The notes: generated by a model from the sequence alone, not told the origin. A stretch of 64,000 nt of DNA from Schistocephalus solidus (GCA_017591395.1 WEDG01003327.1:124001-188000), one strand, 5' to 3'; shown: positions 11,641 through 23,324, counted from the first letter of the stretch. Translations and numbers: made by a program.

Positions 11641-11685
11641 TTGAGCTTTCGACCTCTTGCTGGAGTCCACCGTCAGAGATAAAAG
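11641..11685 (-). ncRNA. Eroded hammerhead motif at the PLE 3' end
   Basis: The minus strand reads CTGACGG, GGACTC, a loop, GAGGTC, GAAAG, CTC, then AAATAAATAA. Helix II and GAAA persist but the CUGAUGA and GUC positions are altered. Its place directly after the GIY-YIG remnant ties the motif to PLE 3' ends. Confidence 0.4.
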
Positions 11686-13480
11686 CGGCGACAAAACAAG
11701 CAACAGTTATAGGGACCAATCAAACACAAGTGACAACAGTCCGTAGGTGAGTGCACAGGGCTCTGTATGTCGGCGCAAGATCGCTCAATGGGTTGATTGA
11801 GTTCTTATCAGAGGCCCAGGGTTCAATCAATTTCCGGCTTGTCTTGCATATGGCGTGGGTGATTATCTTCGTGGCTGCGAAGTTAAACTCGTGACCCATT
11901 TCTTAGGTGTGGGCTGCCACCCCGTCTTACAGCCAGCTTATGTTCCTACACGGTTGATCAAAGCGTGAGTCTAGTCTGTCCTGTGTAGTTACGAGGACAC
12001 TTCTGGCACGGGATGCGATACGCCTCATCCAACTTCTCACTATGCTTTAGTCGGTCCTTGGTTTTCATGACCCTGATAGCTTCAGGCTGGCGCGCAATTC
12101 CGGCAGTAATGCGCTTCGGTCGCCTCGGATACGTCCTCGATGTATGGCAGCACATGTCATACAATAAGTGGCTGCTTCTGGTTGGGTCCTCCGGGGGTGC
12201 ACACGCAGGCATCGGCTTACTAACAACTATGGATATTCGTTCCGCATAAACTGCTGGTGAATATATTTGGCCTAACGTGCGTTTTCTTCCGGGCTGTTGC
12301 AGTGAGTTTGGGTTCGTTTTAACAGGGTTCTCACCCAGCTTTGTTTGTGGGCCACCGGATGGTTGCTGTGAAAATCGAGAAGCTGTGTGGTGTTCATCAT
12401 TTTCCTGTAGACGGCCATTTCTATTTCGCCGTCGGAACTTCACCTGGTGAGCACATTAATGAAGGACGGCTGCTTTCATATTTTTTATTATTTCGTGAAT
12501 TGTACCTCTAGGAAGATCGAGTTAAAGTGACCATGGAAATTCTGCAACATTTTCCACTTAACGATGACTAACGTTTTGTCCAAGTAACTGCGCCGAAAGA
12601 TCGTTGGCTGTTGGGTGAAGGTAGCCTTTTCCGGCTCTTGTAGGATGAATTCTGCCGCTAAACAGGAGAGTGGAGAGTCCACTGAAGTTCCCTTGAACTA
12701 ATCATAAGTTTATCCTGTAAAGACGAATTAGGTTTTTTGATAAAATTTGCGCAGCCTCATCAGACGTTTGGTTTTGTGCGAACTCTGTAATTCATCGCAT
12801 GACTTCTCAAGTTTCCTGCTCAAGACTTCTTGTGCCATACTCGGCGGGATGAATGGGAATAATGACGTCAAGTCAAAAGAGACCATAATTTCGTCCGATT
12901 GAATCCTCTGAGCTTGGGGGTCTACCAACAGTTGGGAGGTTGAACGGACTGAGGCAGTAAAATTTTCTTGAAGGAATTTCAATTTCGAGTAAAATCATTT
13001 TGCCGAATTATAGGTGGGGCTGCTTTTTAGAGTAACGATTGGTCGTAGTAAAAAACATGGTTTTTGAAACTTTGGTGACCATAGAAGCGAGCCATGGCAG
13101 TATCTAGTGGATTCATTTGAGCCATTCGTTCTCTATGGTCATATTTCGGTGTTTCCATTCTCCGAGTAATTTATTCAATGGAACTGCTACTGCTTTGGCT
13201 TGTGAGTCCTGTGTTGATCTATAAAATTCTGTGAAATCTAGTAGAACCTTGGCTTTCTTATTGTAGTCTCTTCTATTCATTACCACAGCTGATCGTCACT
13301 CATCAGCAGGAGAAATGATAATTCATTCATTCGTTCTTATTTCAATAATAATTTTGACTCACTCTTCGCCAAAATATGGGTGCCATCAGCAAAGATCTGA
13401 CACGTCAAACAGTGTTTCTCGTCATGGTTGTTTCAGGGCTTACAACTATGCCTTCTGGGGCTGTAAATGCGGTGTTTAAA
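11641..13480 (-). pseudogene. Penelope-like element, RT and GIY-YIG remnant
   Basis: Minus-strand remnant of a PLE, the retroelement class joining a telomerase-like reverse transcriptase to a GIY-YIG nuclease. In order: an RT N-terminal segment (about 13310-13100, ISPADE then VVMNRRDYNKKA); motif A in VSFDLTSLFPFIPP (about 12890-12840); a MDSPLSCLAAE segment at 12682-12650; the catalytic box, here YLDKT instead of YVDDT (about 12590); a linker; the GIY-YIG start YRIPCQKCPRNYTGQT (about 12010-11965); and a nuclease tail EMGHEFNFAATKIITHA (about 11910-11855). Frames shift repeatedly and stops interrupt, and the second catalytic Asp is Lys, so this copy is dead. The 5' part is missing. The 3' end runs into the hammerhead-like block at 11641. 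Confidence 0.85.
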
Positions 13481-13815
13481 ATAATCTGCATGCCAAAAAA
13501 CCAGTAGTTACACCTCTGTTAGTTGCTTGGATGAGAGTTTATGGATTTAAATTCAATCTTTGCATGCCAGATCTTCGTAAAGTATTCCACTTCGGTTGCA
13601 AAATTACTATGTGTGATGAACCAGAGCAGTTAAAGTCTTACCAAGGTCCTCATTTATGGAATCACCGGGAAAGTGGACACACTTCCTTCTATTCTGGTTG
13701 CTCACAGCCTTGTATTTCTGCAGATGCTAGTAGCAATACTCGATCGAGCGAAGAACCCTCTTCTTTACATGTAAACATACACCTCTATTCGTCAGATAAG
13801 TGTATTTGGCAAATA

Positions 13816-13890
13816 GTTACTACTACTGCTACTACTAATGCAACCACTATTACTACTACTCCTAATGCTACTATTATTACCACTACTACG
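13816..13890 (+). repeat. Impure ACT/ATT microsatellite
   Basis: Trinucleotide ACT runs with AAT, GCA and ATT interruptions. They lie inside an open frame (13531-13989) that translates to Thr-rich text. I take the frame as accidental. Confidence 0.7.
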
Positions 13891-13990
13891 AAACAAGAAA
13901 GTTCCAAAAATATATTTGATACCTCTGAGTGCATTTTTGGTGTTTCCTTCCTCATATACTTAGAAAAGAACGTATATTATTTCGATTGAC

Positions 13991-14400
13991 AGTCCCAAGT
14001 TCCCTACTCCTAAACCATTTGGACAACTGCATTGTTTTTTGTCTTTGTTAGAATCATAATAGATACATGCAGGTATTTTTAACGAAGTGCTGGAGATCTG
14101 TAGACTACATGGGGAAGTTAATTGTGGGGAGTCGAATCATCCATCATAAATGTTTTAAATAATGCAATCATTTTGTATCCAAACACAAACATTGTTATCA
14201 GTTTCAAAAAAAGGACAAAATAAAAATTAAGTAATGCACTTAGAGCAATATCAAGTTTATTTTCCGAAACCTGTCTGAGTTACTTGAAAGAACCACACAT
14301 CCAATTGCAGTCAGGTGTGCATAATATATTGTACTATTATACAACATTATATTATGAGTAATAGTAATCATAGATGATCATACAAAATTCAGAAAAATGC
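13991..14400. other. Unassigned sequence
   Basis: AT-rich; nothing recognised. Confidence 0.35.
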
Positions 14401-14404
14401 TATG

Positions 14405-14800
14405 TAAAAGCTTATCTAAGGTTGTGTTTACATTTGATCACTCTTAAAACCAGTAACACTTTCCATTTAAAGACACGCCGATGCAAGATCGTCAAGGGTT
14501 TGATGACTTTCTAGGCTGTTAGTTGTGAACAGCGTTTGAGATATATAATGTCATAGATGAATTAACAGATAAATTGCAAGGAACCTTTATTGCTTCACTA
14601 AATGTCCCAATAGAGTAAGTTATGAAGACATATAATTGCTTGAGTTAATGGGATATCCTGACCTCAAGTCAAAGTCGGAGGATGTTTTTGACCACAAAAA
14701 CGCGCACAGCACTCCATGATCATACTTTAGACTGAGGACGGTCGCTTCAACAAACTTTGCACATATTTTGCTCAATATCGGGTATTGGAGAAGGAGAAGG
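14405..14800 (-). repeat. Dispersed ~390-bp repeat, copy 1
   Basis: The reverse complement matches 44620-45015 at roughly 80-85 percent. The most similar part translates in both copies to ICAKFVE..VLSLKY and a C-terminal NSSNY.SS before a stop, but similarity continues through the stop for another ~200 bp. It is therefore a repeat rather than a conserved gene; its family is unknown. Confidence 0.7.
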
Positions 14801-16900
14801 ATTACCAGTGAGGAGAACATGGAAAAGAAACCGCCACGCGCAGCAACAGCGTTCGGTCTGGACTGCTGCTCAGACTGTTAACAACCTGCGGTTAAGGTAA
14901 CATTTGTATGCCTCTTTCAGAAAATTCTAATTCAATATTGAAATTTCCAGAAAAAAAATCGTGTAACGAGAGACTTTACCCAAAAATAAGTCACAAAGGT
15001 GCCAAATTCGATTCCCCCAATATACGTATATTTGGTTGGTCTGCCCGAAAAATGGTGTTTCTCAACCAAAAAGGCACTCTTTACAAAAACGGATGGGCTA
15101 GAGTTTTGATCGGTCAAATGATAATCAATCAGAAACGGTGAGCGAAATTTGCGACGTACGAACCATCTGTTATCCTTTTCAGAAAGCCGATGTCTTGATT
15201 TCCGTGCTACCTTTCGTTATGTTGTGTCAGGTAGAGAGTGTTGAACTAAATACTGCTTAAAACAGACCCCATAAATAAGCTGGCAGATTTGATAGCATTA
15301 TAAATTTAAACAAATTACCGTCACTAAAGTTGAAAACATGAAACTGGAAATCTCAAAATACAAATGTTATTCGCCGTATGCCTCAGATTCTTTCTCGGAC
15401 CCATCCATACAGGCAAGGGTAACGGATGCACAGAAGTGTAATATTTTATAATTTATCTGCTACACAACTAAACATGAACCAATGTCGGTTATTAATCGCA
15501 TAGGTTATTACGTAGCGCAGTACCTGCTTGGTAACCTATAACCGAGCACATAATAGCCACAATTTTATTACCCGTACTGACGATCAACATAATACATACT
15601 CGCGCAATTTGGCTGATCAACGCCGTCACTGACAACAGTGTTTACGCACGTTCACCATGCGTGACGTACTACACTGTAGCTTTAAAACTGAAGAGGAATA
15701 TCAGTGGGATTATCAAAGTATCACGGACCGAAGGACCTTGAGTAAGTCCACTAGAAACAAAGGGGTGAGTTCCAGAAATCAGGCGAAAAGGTGGAGACAG
15801 GACAGCTGGAACAAGGTTTTATTTGTCTGATTATCATGGGGGTACATTCGTATCTATCACTGGAACAAACATAGGTGTTGTAGTATTTGTATGAAGTAGT
15901 TGCTATACCACTGAATGCCTACCATTCGTCGTAGATGTCTGCAAGTGGTGCGATTACCTGACGCTGCGCAATTAGTTACTGTATTTTCCTCCCTCATGCG
16001 GGCACAGCGTCTGTAGTCTGGGAGGTCATTACACTAGTTAAGCGACCGAGGGCTGCCTAAACATAACTCCACCAGTTTTGCAACTCACGTGGTTTTCAGC
16101 TCTCGCTGAAATCTCAGCAGCCAGATAACCACCACGTGAGATGCGATCACGTATTTATCCATCCTCACATCTGGAGGTTTGAGAGGAAACTTCTCTTGGG
16201 GAATTGTGCGAGGTCGGACAGTTTTTAAGCCGTTTTGGCTCACGAAAACTGAGTTTTCTTCAAGCAAGCAATACTACTTTAACGATTGTTCAAATTATAT
16301 CCTAAAGTGTTTTAAAATATCCCTTTGAACGAACTCCAGGAGGCAAGTGAGGCCCACACATACTGCAAATTCTACTGTTTGCGACAATGTACTCGTTGTA
16401 AAGACCAAGTGCATTTAACTGTTAATATAATGAATACTTTATAATAAGCCTAAACCAAAGTGCAAATGAAGAGCGATATGAACGCAGCACTGCGTCAAAT
16501 TTTTGCCAACTGTTTTACGAAGCGTCATCAAAAATTCATCATATAGTACCAAGTTTGTCATCAAGGGAGCTCATGTGAAAAGAAATGGCTTTGACATGAA
16601 GGCTGATCAAACGGGGTTTACGTTAAACCTATCAACTTAACCTCAGTAGTGGAGTCACCCTTAGTCTGATGGAGTTAAGAACATTTGCAAAGGGCCACTT
16701 CCTCAGTCCAAACGAATTTTCGCTCGCAACTGAACATTTAATAATCAGAAAATGCAAGGCCGACAACAGGTTCGTTAGCGTGCCGCAAAGAAGGCAGTAC
16801 GGCCATCTCGCCTCACATGCAAAACTGCGTTCAAAATGTCAACGACTTACAGAGGAATCGCGAATTCAGAAGAAGTATACGCGGTGGGTAGGTCATAAAA
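14801..16900. other. Unassigned sequence
   Basis: Short frames only. A segment near 15790-15840 (GCTGGAACAAGGTTTTATTTG) faintly recalls the PLE 3' terminus but lacks a hammerhead core. Confidence 0.3.
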
Positions 16901-16901
16901 A

Positions 16902-17860
16902 TTTATTCGCCTAACGTTTCGGATTCCAGCTCGAAAACATCTTACGAGACAGCACCAGATAAGGGAAATTCTTACACAGGAAGGTACAGTATTTATAGGA
17001 TACCATCGTTATGTTAATGTATACATACGGCAGTAACTGTCTCCCCTTCACGAAGATAATTTCCCCTGGTGCGCTAATTGCTTGTTGGCCGTCATGCGGG
17101 TCCTTATCTGCTGAGATTGCATCACCCGTGTCGGAGGATGGTGTGAAGACTGCTCTTCAACCTGTCTCACCGGCATTGGCGTTCGAAAATGTGTTCTCCT
17201 GTACGCTCTCTGAGCAACTGATTGCTTTCGCCAGGCTGAGTCTCAGCATACAATCTGGGTTTTGGAGGTCATTGCACTTGTTAATGTACGGAAGGTCCAT
17301 AAACCTTGATTCAAGAAATACGTGGCTCACGCAATTGTCACTTCCAGTGAGGATTTTAGCCTCATCGAAGTTGAATGTGCGGCCAGGTCTCGTAGAATGA
17401 GCCTTGACTTAAGAATTGACGTCATTTCTTCCCACGGCCACCGCGTATCGGCAATTCGCGTCCGAAGGCAGTCTTTCAGTTTCTCTTACGTAGTTTCTTT
17501 GCCCACACCTTCACCAGTGGGTCCTTTGGTCTCATTATCTGACGTCTAATGGTTGCCTCCGGTCTCCAAGTGGCGCGAGAATGCGGCTGACCACCTCTGA
17601 GACGTTTTTGACGTACGAAATCACTCGCCAAACTTTCGGGTCGGCACGATTCTGTTACCCGTCTCTTTTGCGCATGCACAGGTTGACAAAGTTGTGTAGG
17701 TAGCCATTTTCTCTCGAACGCCCATCGAAATTATTGCAATTCAGCATCCTTGTCTTCCGATTCACTGCAGTCCATCTTAGCACGCTGATTTGATGTTCCA
17801 TGCGCAAATAACCGCACGAAGGCGCTAACACGTGAAGCAAAGGCGAGAATACGTGTAATT
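16902..17860 (-). pseudogene. Penelope-like element, 3' coding remnant (GIY-YIG)
   Basis: Minus-strand fragment of a PLE of a different subfamily from the one at 12 kb. Reading down: ENGYLHNFVNLCMRKRDG (about 17725-17655, the end of the RT/thumb region); a linker ATWRPEATIRRQIMRPKDPL (about 17570-17510); part of the nuclease with LRTRIAD (about 17465); STRPGRTFNFDEAKIL (about 17400-17350); and the tail with YINKCNDL (about 17290-17265). The GIY and YIG strands themselves appear deleted, and there are frame breaks and stops. The hammerhead-like block and AATAAA follow at the 3' end. The plus-strand frame of 129 codons across it is antisense. Confidence 0.78.
16907..16955 (-). ncRNA. Degenerate hammerhead motif (PLE 3' end)
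   Basis: Stem I GTCT/AGGC, GGAATCC and GAAACGTT are visible, but the CUGAUGA strand is CGTAAGA. The cleavage triplet is GTT. AATAAA follows at 16907-16902. Inactive by sequence. Confidence 0.45.
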
Positions 17861-17889
17861 GAGACCTCATATGCAGTATTACCAATCAA

Positions 17890-18689
17890 CCTGCGCATGT
17901 CAGAGGCTCATAAAACGTCACTCTTATTCTGTTATGGTTATTCCAATTCGCAAAAAAATGGGCTCTTCGGTTCTGTCAGTTCCAACTTGCCTACAGGTTA
18001 AACAATTATTTTGGTATCTTTAGGCTCCAACTTCTCTCACAGATACCAGAAGCTGTCCATCCGTGACAGAATACCTCCAGGTACTGACCCATAGGTATTA
18101 TCTCACCAAAACTGACCGGTAAAACATACCAAAACCGATTTCTTTATTACAACCTGAATGGAAGAAGAAGAAGCTGACGCGAAGCCGCCCTAAGACCTCT
18201 AAGAGCAGCTGAAATGGAAACTGTTCTATCAGGATTTGTAAACGGAAACTGGCGTAGTATCGCCCACGTGAAGTGTAATTCTCAAGGGCCAAAGATACTC
18301 AGAGCCTAGCCATTGAAGAAGCCTCTGTCGGAGAGGTAACATGCATATTTAGGTGGAAGTTGAGCAAGCAATGAAAGGAGATCCGGTTCTGCATACAATA
18401 AGACTAGTAGCTGCTGAAAGTATTGATTGTGCTTTGGGTTGCCACAGTTATCGGGCCCTGTTGCAGTACAAGGCAGGGAACACCAGGCACGCTTTATTGT
18501 GCACAGAACCATGCTTTGCTCCCTCAGGTAGTTGACGTGGGTAGGACACATGCTGATGATGTTAATTTATGCCTGAGACATTACTGTCAGCTGCTTTTAT
18601 AGAGCAACTTCGAGTGTCGTATGTCCATGCATAGGGTTTTCATGTGAAATATGAACCACTGTGTCTGTCTGAATATTCAAGTGTGTGTG
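17890..18689. other. Unassigned sequence left of the LINE
   Basis: Moderate GC. An 81-codon minus frame at 18306-18551 and a plus frame at 18353-18535 overlap and have no recognised motif. A short GT run near 18680 abuts the LINE breakpoint. Confidence 0.35.
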
Positions 18690-19094
18690 TGTCCTCGTAG
18701 AATATGTCCTTCACCGCATCAGAGCTCGTCATTGGGGGAGCGAAGGCGCTGATGATGGTGGTGAACTGGTCATCCCCGAAGAGGCAGGCGGAGGCTCATC
18801 AAGCGATCATTAATACTCTGCAGCAGACAGGGCAGACGTCCCAACGATGTCGTTCCGGATGGCAAAGGCAACACCAGCGTCGCCTCACTCTGCCTTTGGC
18901 CGGCCGCTCCAGAACAAGGTATAGCCGGCACCCACCTCCTCCAGCAGACCCTGCTCAGAGAATCGGGTCTTGCTGAGAGCAGCAATGTCCACCAGTTCCC
19001 GAGCGACTAGCGCCGTCCTCCGTTCCGGCCGGTTGCTCCTAGGATTGTCTAAAAGGGAACGAACATTCCTGGCTGCTAGTGTGATTGGACTCAC
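18690..19094 (-). pseudogene. LINE AP-endonuclease, N-terminal half (inverted)
   Basis: Minus-strand peptide starting LAARNVRSLLDNPRSNRPER, then VDIAALSKTRFSEQG and GAGYTLFWSGRP: the opening strands of an APE-type endonuclease with its Asn and Glu-region peptides (the family Glu-Thr is Lys-Thr here). After a frame slip near 18885 it goes on as [34 protein letters not shown] and FYEDTHTL, where it stops at the inversion breakpoint. Sequence on the minus strand from 19465 to 19095 would be the element's 5' UTR. Confidence 0.82.
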
Positions 19095-19465
19095 ATGAGT
19101 AGCCTGGAGGGAATTGCGAGGGGGATGGGGACGGGGTATATTGTTGTTTGTTTGAGTTTTACGACAGCGTATTTTGCGATCTGCGAGCCGCGGCCAGCTG
19201 CAGAAGACGTGATACCCAGCATTTGTTTAGGGCACATTTTCTGACTCCTTCCTCCGCGAGGAGGCAAGCAGTGCTGTCCCTAAATAGGGCTGCTCGGACA
19301 TCCCAGACGGCTGCCGAACTCCACTATGGGTCCCGATTTGTTTTAGTGGGAGAACGACCCGAGTTAGCCGGGCCGCCTACGGGGTTGCTGTCGCCCCCCA
19401 CCGTAGGACTTTTTGAGAGGGGGGAAATGGGAAGTTCGGGAGTCAGACATACCGAATTTGGAGGC

Positions 19466-20895
19466 ACACATAACGCGCTGCTGGCGACTGTGCCGAAGGT
19501 GGACAAGTTAATTGTCCGTGGTGACTTCAACGCCCACGTCGGGATGGACCACGCTGCCTGGCAGGGAATGCTGGGCCCCCACGGTCTCGGTAGTTGTAAC
19601 GATAACGGCCTCCTTCTTCTGCAAACGTGTGCGGAACACCGTCTCCTACTGACTAACACCTTCTTCTGCCTTCAACGCGGGGGAAGGCCAAGTGGATGCA
19701 CCCTCGGTTGCGGCGCTGGCAGCTGCTGGACTATGTTCTCGTCCAGAGGCGAGATCGACAGGACGTGCTGGTAACCAAAGCGATCCGCGATGCCGATGGT
19801 TGGACAGATCACCGCCTCGTCATCTCCCAGATGAGGTTCCGACGGCAATCCCGACGACGGAACTGTATCCGAAGCATTCGCAGTGACCAACGTATTGAAG
19901 CAGTGCTGCGTATTGGCCCTGCCCTGTTCAGTCTCATGTTCTCTGCTATGCTGATGGACGCCTACCGTGACGAGCAGCCTGGGATCCGCATCACCTACAG
20001 AACTGACGGGCACCTTCTCAACAGTCGGCGTATGCAAACATAAACGCGCATGTCTACGGCTACCGTCCATGACTTGCTCTTTGCGGACGACTGCGCCCTT
20101 AACACGGTGACGGAGGAGGACATGCAAAGGAGCATGGACCTCTTCGCCGCAGGCTGCGCCAATTTTGGATTTACAATCAGTACAGCAAAAACGGTTGTCA
20201 TGCAACAGCCACCACCCAACGTGGAATACAATGCTCCGTGAATCAATTTCAACGGTGCTCAACTCAAAATGTGGAAACCTTCGCTTATCTAGGAAGCACG
20301 CGGTCACGCAACACGAGAATAAATGACAAGGTTGCCCAACGGATCTCCAAAGCTAGTCAGGCCTTCGGCCGGCTGCAGGCTTCCATGTGGAATCGCCATG
20401 GTATTCATCTGAACAGCAAACTGAAGATGTACAAGGCCGTCGTCTTGACAACACTCCCCTTTACGGAGCGGAGACCTGGACCCTCTACTCGAACCAAGCC
20501 AGGAAGCTGAATCACTTTCCATCTCCCCTGCCTCCACAGAATACTGAAGCTGAGATGACAAGACACGATCCCGGACACGGAAGTCCTGGAGTGGACCGGA
20601 ATCCTCAGCATCCACGCAAGTGAAACTGCGATGGAGCGGCCACCTGGTGAGAATGGACGACGAGCGACTACCAAAACGACTTTTCTACGGAGATGTCGCT
20701 GCGGGTGCTCGCCGACAGGGAGGTCAAAAACGGCGCTACAAGGACACTTTGAAGAAATCGCTGAAGCAACTACAAATCAACCCACTGACCTGGGAGGACC
20801 TCGCCCAGGATAGACCGACATGGAGAAGATCCGTGAAGACTTGTTCAGCAATCTATGGGGCCAACCGGATCGCCGCCGCCGAGGCCGAATGAATA
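19466..20895 (+). pseudogene. LINE endonuclease C-terminal half and reverse transcriptase remnant
   Basis: It resumes with [20 protein letters not shown] (19472 on), the GDFN catalytic strand of APE endonucleases. [19 protein letters not shown] follows, then [12 protein letters not shown] and TDHRLVIS (about 19725-19830), the terminal His motif. An internal deletion then removes the first part of the RT. The palm reappears with FSLMFSAMLMDAYRDE and [12 protein letters not shown] (20074-20106, the ADD catalytic box intact), then [25 protein letters not shown] and LRWSGHLVRMDDERLPKRLF (20620-20690) of the C-terminal domain. Frame shifts near 19680, 19870, 20040, 20240 and 20460 make it non-functional. 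Confidence 0.85.
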
Positions 20896-21845
20896 GCACA
20901 AAAGTCATCAGCGCCCCGCACCAACACCGCGGATGCTCCAGGCCCTTTCAACATGTCCGCGCTGTCAACACATCTTTCTCCCGCTAATCGGCCTGGTTGG
21001 ACATCTTCGAACGCAATGCACCAACAATCAGACAATTCTAATTTCTACGTCAAATTCTGCTAACCCTCCTTCAGACTCCCCCACTCTCACTCCAGGTATA
21101 AATTCCATCATCTCCCACCATCATAGAGACCACATCCCTCTACTCATCGCCTGTTACCCCCACCACCGCCTTGACCTTTACTACCACCACCACCACCAGT
21201 GATGTGGACTCTCTTCTACACTGTCCTCAATGCGACCGCACATTCACCTCTAGCATCGGCCTGGTTGGTCACTTTGCGAATCCATCGTACCGAGACTGGT
21301 AAACTAGTGCTTGGACCACCAACACAGCAGAGATCGCCACCTCCACTGCCCTCACTGTCCTCGCGCATTCACTCATCGTATGGGCCTATTCGGTCACATG
21401 CGCATCCATGACAGTGGAATTCACCGCAATGCCGACAACACCGATACATCATGCACACCCTCCGCTCCTGCCATTCTTACCGCCACTGCCACCCCCACTA
21501 CCATGAATGACATCCCCCTAGCCTCTACCGATTTCTGCTGCTTACAATGCGCCCGCAACATCAACTCACGCATCGGCCTGGTCGGTCACCTGCGAATCCC
21601 TCGCATGGAGGCAGGTGAACCAGTGCCCGGGGCTCCGACATACAGTCGCCGCGCCCGCCTCCACTTCCCTCACTGCTCCGCACATTTACACACCGAATGG
21701 GCCTATAAGGACACGTGCGCCTCCACGAACACCTGCGGTAAACCACCGGAGTCTAAGCCACGTCAGCGCACACCATCTACACTAATACATAGACAACATC
21801 CGCTCAATCATCATAATGTACCTGATAAATTCACGGTATCCTAGA
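20896..21845 (+). pseudogene. LINE C-terminal C2H2 zinc-finger tail
   Basis: Downstream of the RT C-terminal domain come at least four similar finger modules with spacers rich in Pro, Ser and Thr: CPRCQHIFLPLIGLVGHLRT (about 20950), CPQCDRTFTSSIGLVGHF (about 21222), CPHCPRAFTHRMGLFGHMRI (21347 on, with His-Asp-Ser-Gly following) and CLQCARNINSRIGLVGHLRI (about 21537). A fifth near 21670 is degraded. The shared core is C-x2-C-x(8-9)-hGLhGHhR. The fingers probably bound nucleic acid for the element. The 177-codon frame at 21311-21844 covers fingers 3-5. Confidence 0.8.
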
Positions 21846-22575
21846 AACCGTGGCTTGGAAGGCTGACAATCTGACGCTTACACCAGACCACGCCGTCGGC
21901 CCAGTGTATGTGCTGTGTGTGTCGAGTGGCTGACCAGTGGACTGTGAGTCAGACGGCGATGGCTTTCTCCATATCCCCTGAGTAAGTAAAACCTGGTGTG
22001 TGCGTTATGGGGGGCCCAGGTCGTGCTGTGGCGCATGAAGACGGGAACGCCGACCCGTCAGCCAATGCGCGCACTCCCTACATCAGACAACTGACTGGCT
22101 TGGATGGTGGTCTGATTGTGGGGTGGGGGAGAGAGTGAGATCGACGACTCAGCGCATGTTCCTCACTATAAACAATCTGACGCGCTTGAAACTATCACGG
22201 TGCGCTAAAAGCCGTGGCTTGGAGGATTGCCACCTGACGGGATAACTCGGACCACGTGGTCAGCCCAATGCGTGGTTTGTGTGGAATGGCTGACTGGCGG
22301 ACTGAGAGTCAGACTGCAATGGCTCCTTCTTAATGTGGCCTTTATAGCACTCCCGCTCCGTGGGATCTGAGCCAGGTGTATTGGTACACCCAGGGGCGGC
22401 TCCGGCCGCGCCAGCCACCTGCACCATCTCCCATCTGCGGTCTTTTTGACTCTGTCTTGACACCGGGCTCAGGTTGGGGAGGAGGAGAGAGTGCGATAGA
22501 TGCAGCGCAAGGCTACTATCACTTAAAACTAATTCACGCGCAAGTCACCGTCCCTGCACCGTTTGGTTTGGAGCA
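21846..22575 (+). repeat. Tandem ~365-bp repeat, two copies, behind the LINE
   Basis: Copy 1 starts near 21846 (CCGTGGCTTGGAAGG) and copy 2 near 22210 (CCGTGGCTTGGAGGA). Shared blocks follow in order: GGACCACG or AGACCACG, GTGGCTGAC or ATGGCTGAC, GAGTCAGAC, GGGGAGAGAGTGAGAT or GGAGAGAGTGCGAT, and an ACGCGC or CACGCGC end. Composition is far more GC-rich than the window. Further copies lie at 9680-9900 and 10400-10650. It may be the LINE 3' UTR or an independent SINE-like unit. Confidence 0.7.
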
Positions 22576-23160
22576 TACGGGCGAACTGTCGTATGTGTGT
22601 GTGTGTGTGCAAAGGTTACAGTAGGCTGGAACCCTTTGCTGTAAGCATGAATAATCGTGATGCAGGGAAGCAGTGAGCAAAGGCACCACGCATCATAATG
22701 ATAGCTTTCGGCTGGAGACTTTTACATTCAATGTATGCAAAAGTTCACTGAATGGAATTTATAGAAAAAGTCTACAACAACTTGGGGACTTTAGTTGGAA
22801 CATCCCCAAAACTGCAATAAAATTATCATTATATCTGGTATTTATTCGTCACCCCAAGACGAAGGATGGTACGCCTTAATTTGTACAACTCCAAATCCGA
22901 TTGCCTTGAAATGGGACTGACGGCCGCCGAGAACTTCTTGTTACACTCGCCAAAATTTTGGTTCAGCATTGTTTACTCTCATATCTTGTGTATGGGTGCT
23001 ATGGTTGACGAATTTGCGGGGTAGTCATTCATTCCGAGCACTCATCTTCTAACCCAATGACACGCAGATCAGCGTGCCAAAATAGTGATCATAGAATCAA
23101 AAAAACGATTTCCGAGAAGCAGTTCACTCGACGAAAATTCGATTGCTGGCACCTAAAGTT
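22576..23160. other. Unassigned sequence with a GT run
   Basis: A (GT)n tract at about 22593-22609, otherwise nothing recognised. Confidence 0.35.
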
Positions 23161-23162
23161 TA

Positions 23163-23212
23163 CTGATATGACGTTTCGAACTCTCGCGTGAACATATCAT
23201 TAAGGACAGTCT
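23163..23212 (-). ncRNA. Degenerate hammerhead motif beside a PLE fragment
   Basis: The minus strand keeps AGAGTTCGAAACGTC, with TAATGATA in place of the CUGAUGA strand. Its orientation is opposite to the coding fragment that follows at 23325, unlike the PLE copies at 16.9 and 55.2 kb. Confidence 0.4.
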
Positions 23213-23324
23213 CAGACAAGGGTGCCAGGAATGCAGCCACGTGTCTACTCGAATAAGCAGATCTCACGGATAAGATCATAAGATCATTCTGCAGATCATA
23301 AGATCATACATCGTGGGTGATACG

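Larger units (their letters stand above)
18690..21845 (+). mobile_element. RTE-like LINE with inverted 5' part and zinc-finger tail
   Basis: A non-LTR retroelement in two opposed pieces. The 5' UTR and first half of the endonuclease lie on the minus strand (about 19465 down to 18690). The rest of the endonuclease, RT remnant and zinc-finger tail continue on the plus strand (19466-21845). Both pieces break at the same point of the endonuclease, next to an ACACA run on each side. This is the arrangement made by 5' inversion during insertion (twin priming). RTE/BovB-like membership is inferred from the domain order and C-terminal peptides. Confidence 0.85.

Noticed and set aside
13531..13989. 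152-codon open frame with a Thr-rich stretch
   Set aside because: The Thr-rich part is an ACT microsatellite, and the rest has no motif, splice signal or recognised relatives.
17011..17400. 129-codon plus-strand open frame
   Set aside because: Antisense to the PLE nuclease remnant, which reads STRPGRTFNFDEAK on the minus strand.
19148..19774. 208-codon plus-strand open frame as one protein
   Set aside because: Its first half runs through the inverted LINE 5' UTR on the wrong strand; only the part after about 19466 is endonuclease. The fusion is a product of the inversion.
19672..20307. 211-codon minus-strand open frame
   Set aside because: It lies antisense to the plus-strand LINE endonuclease and RT, whose peptides are recognisable. 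GC-rich coding DNA often leaves the opposite strand open.
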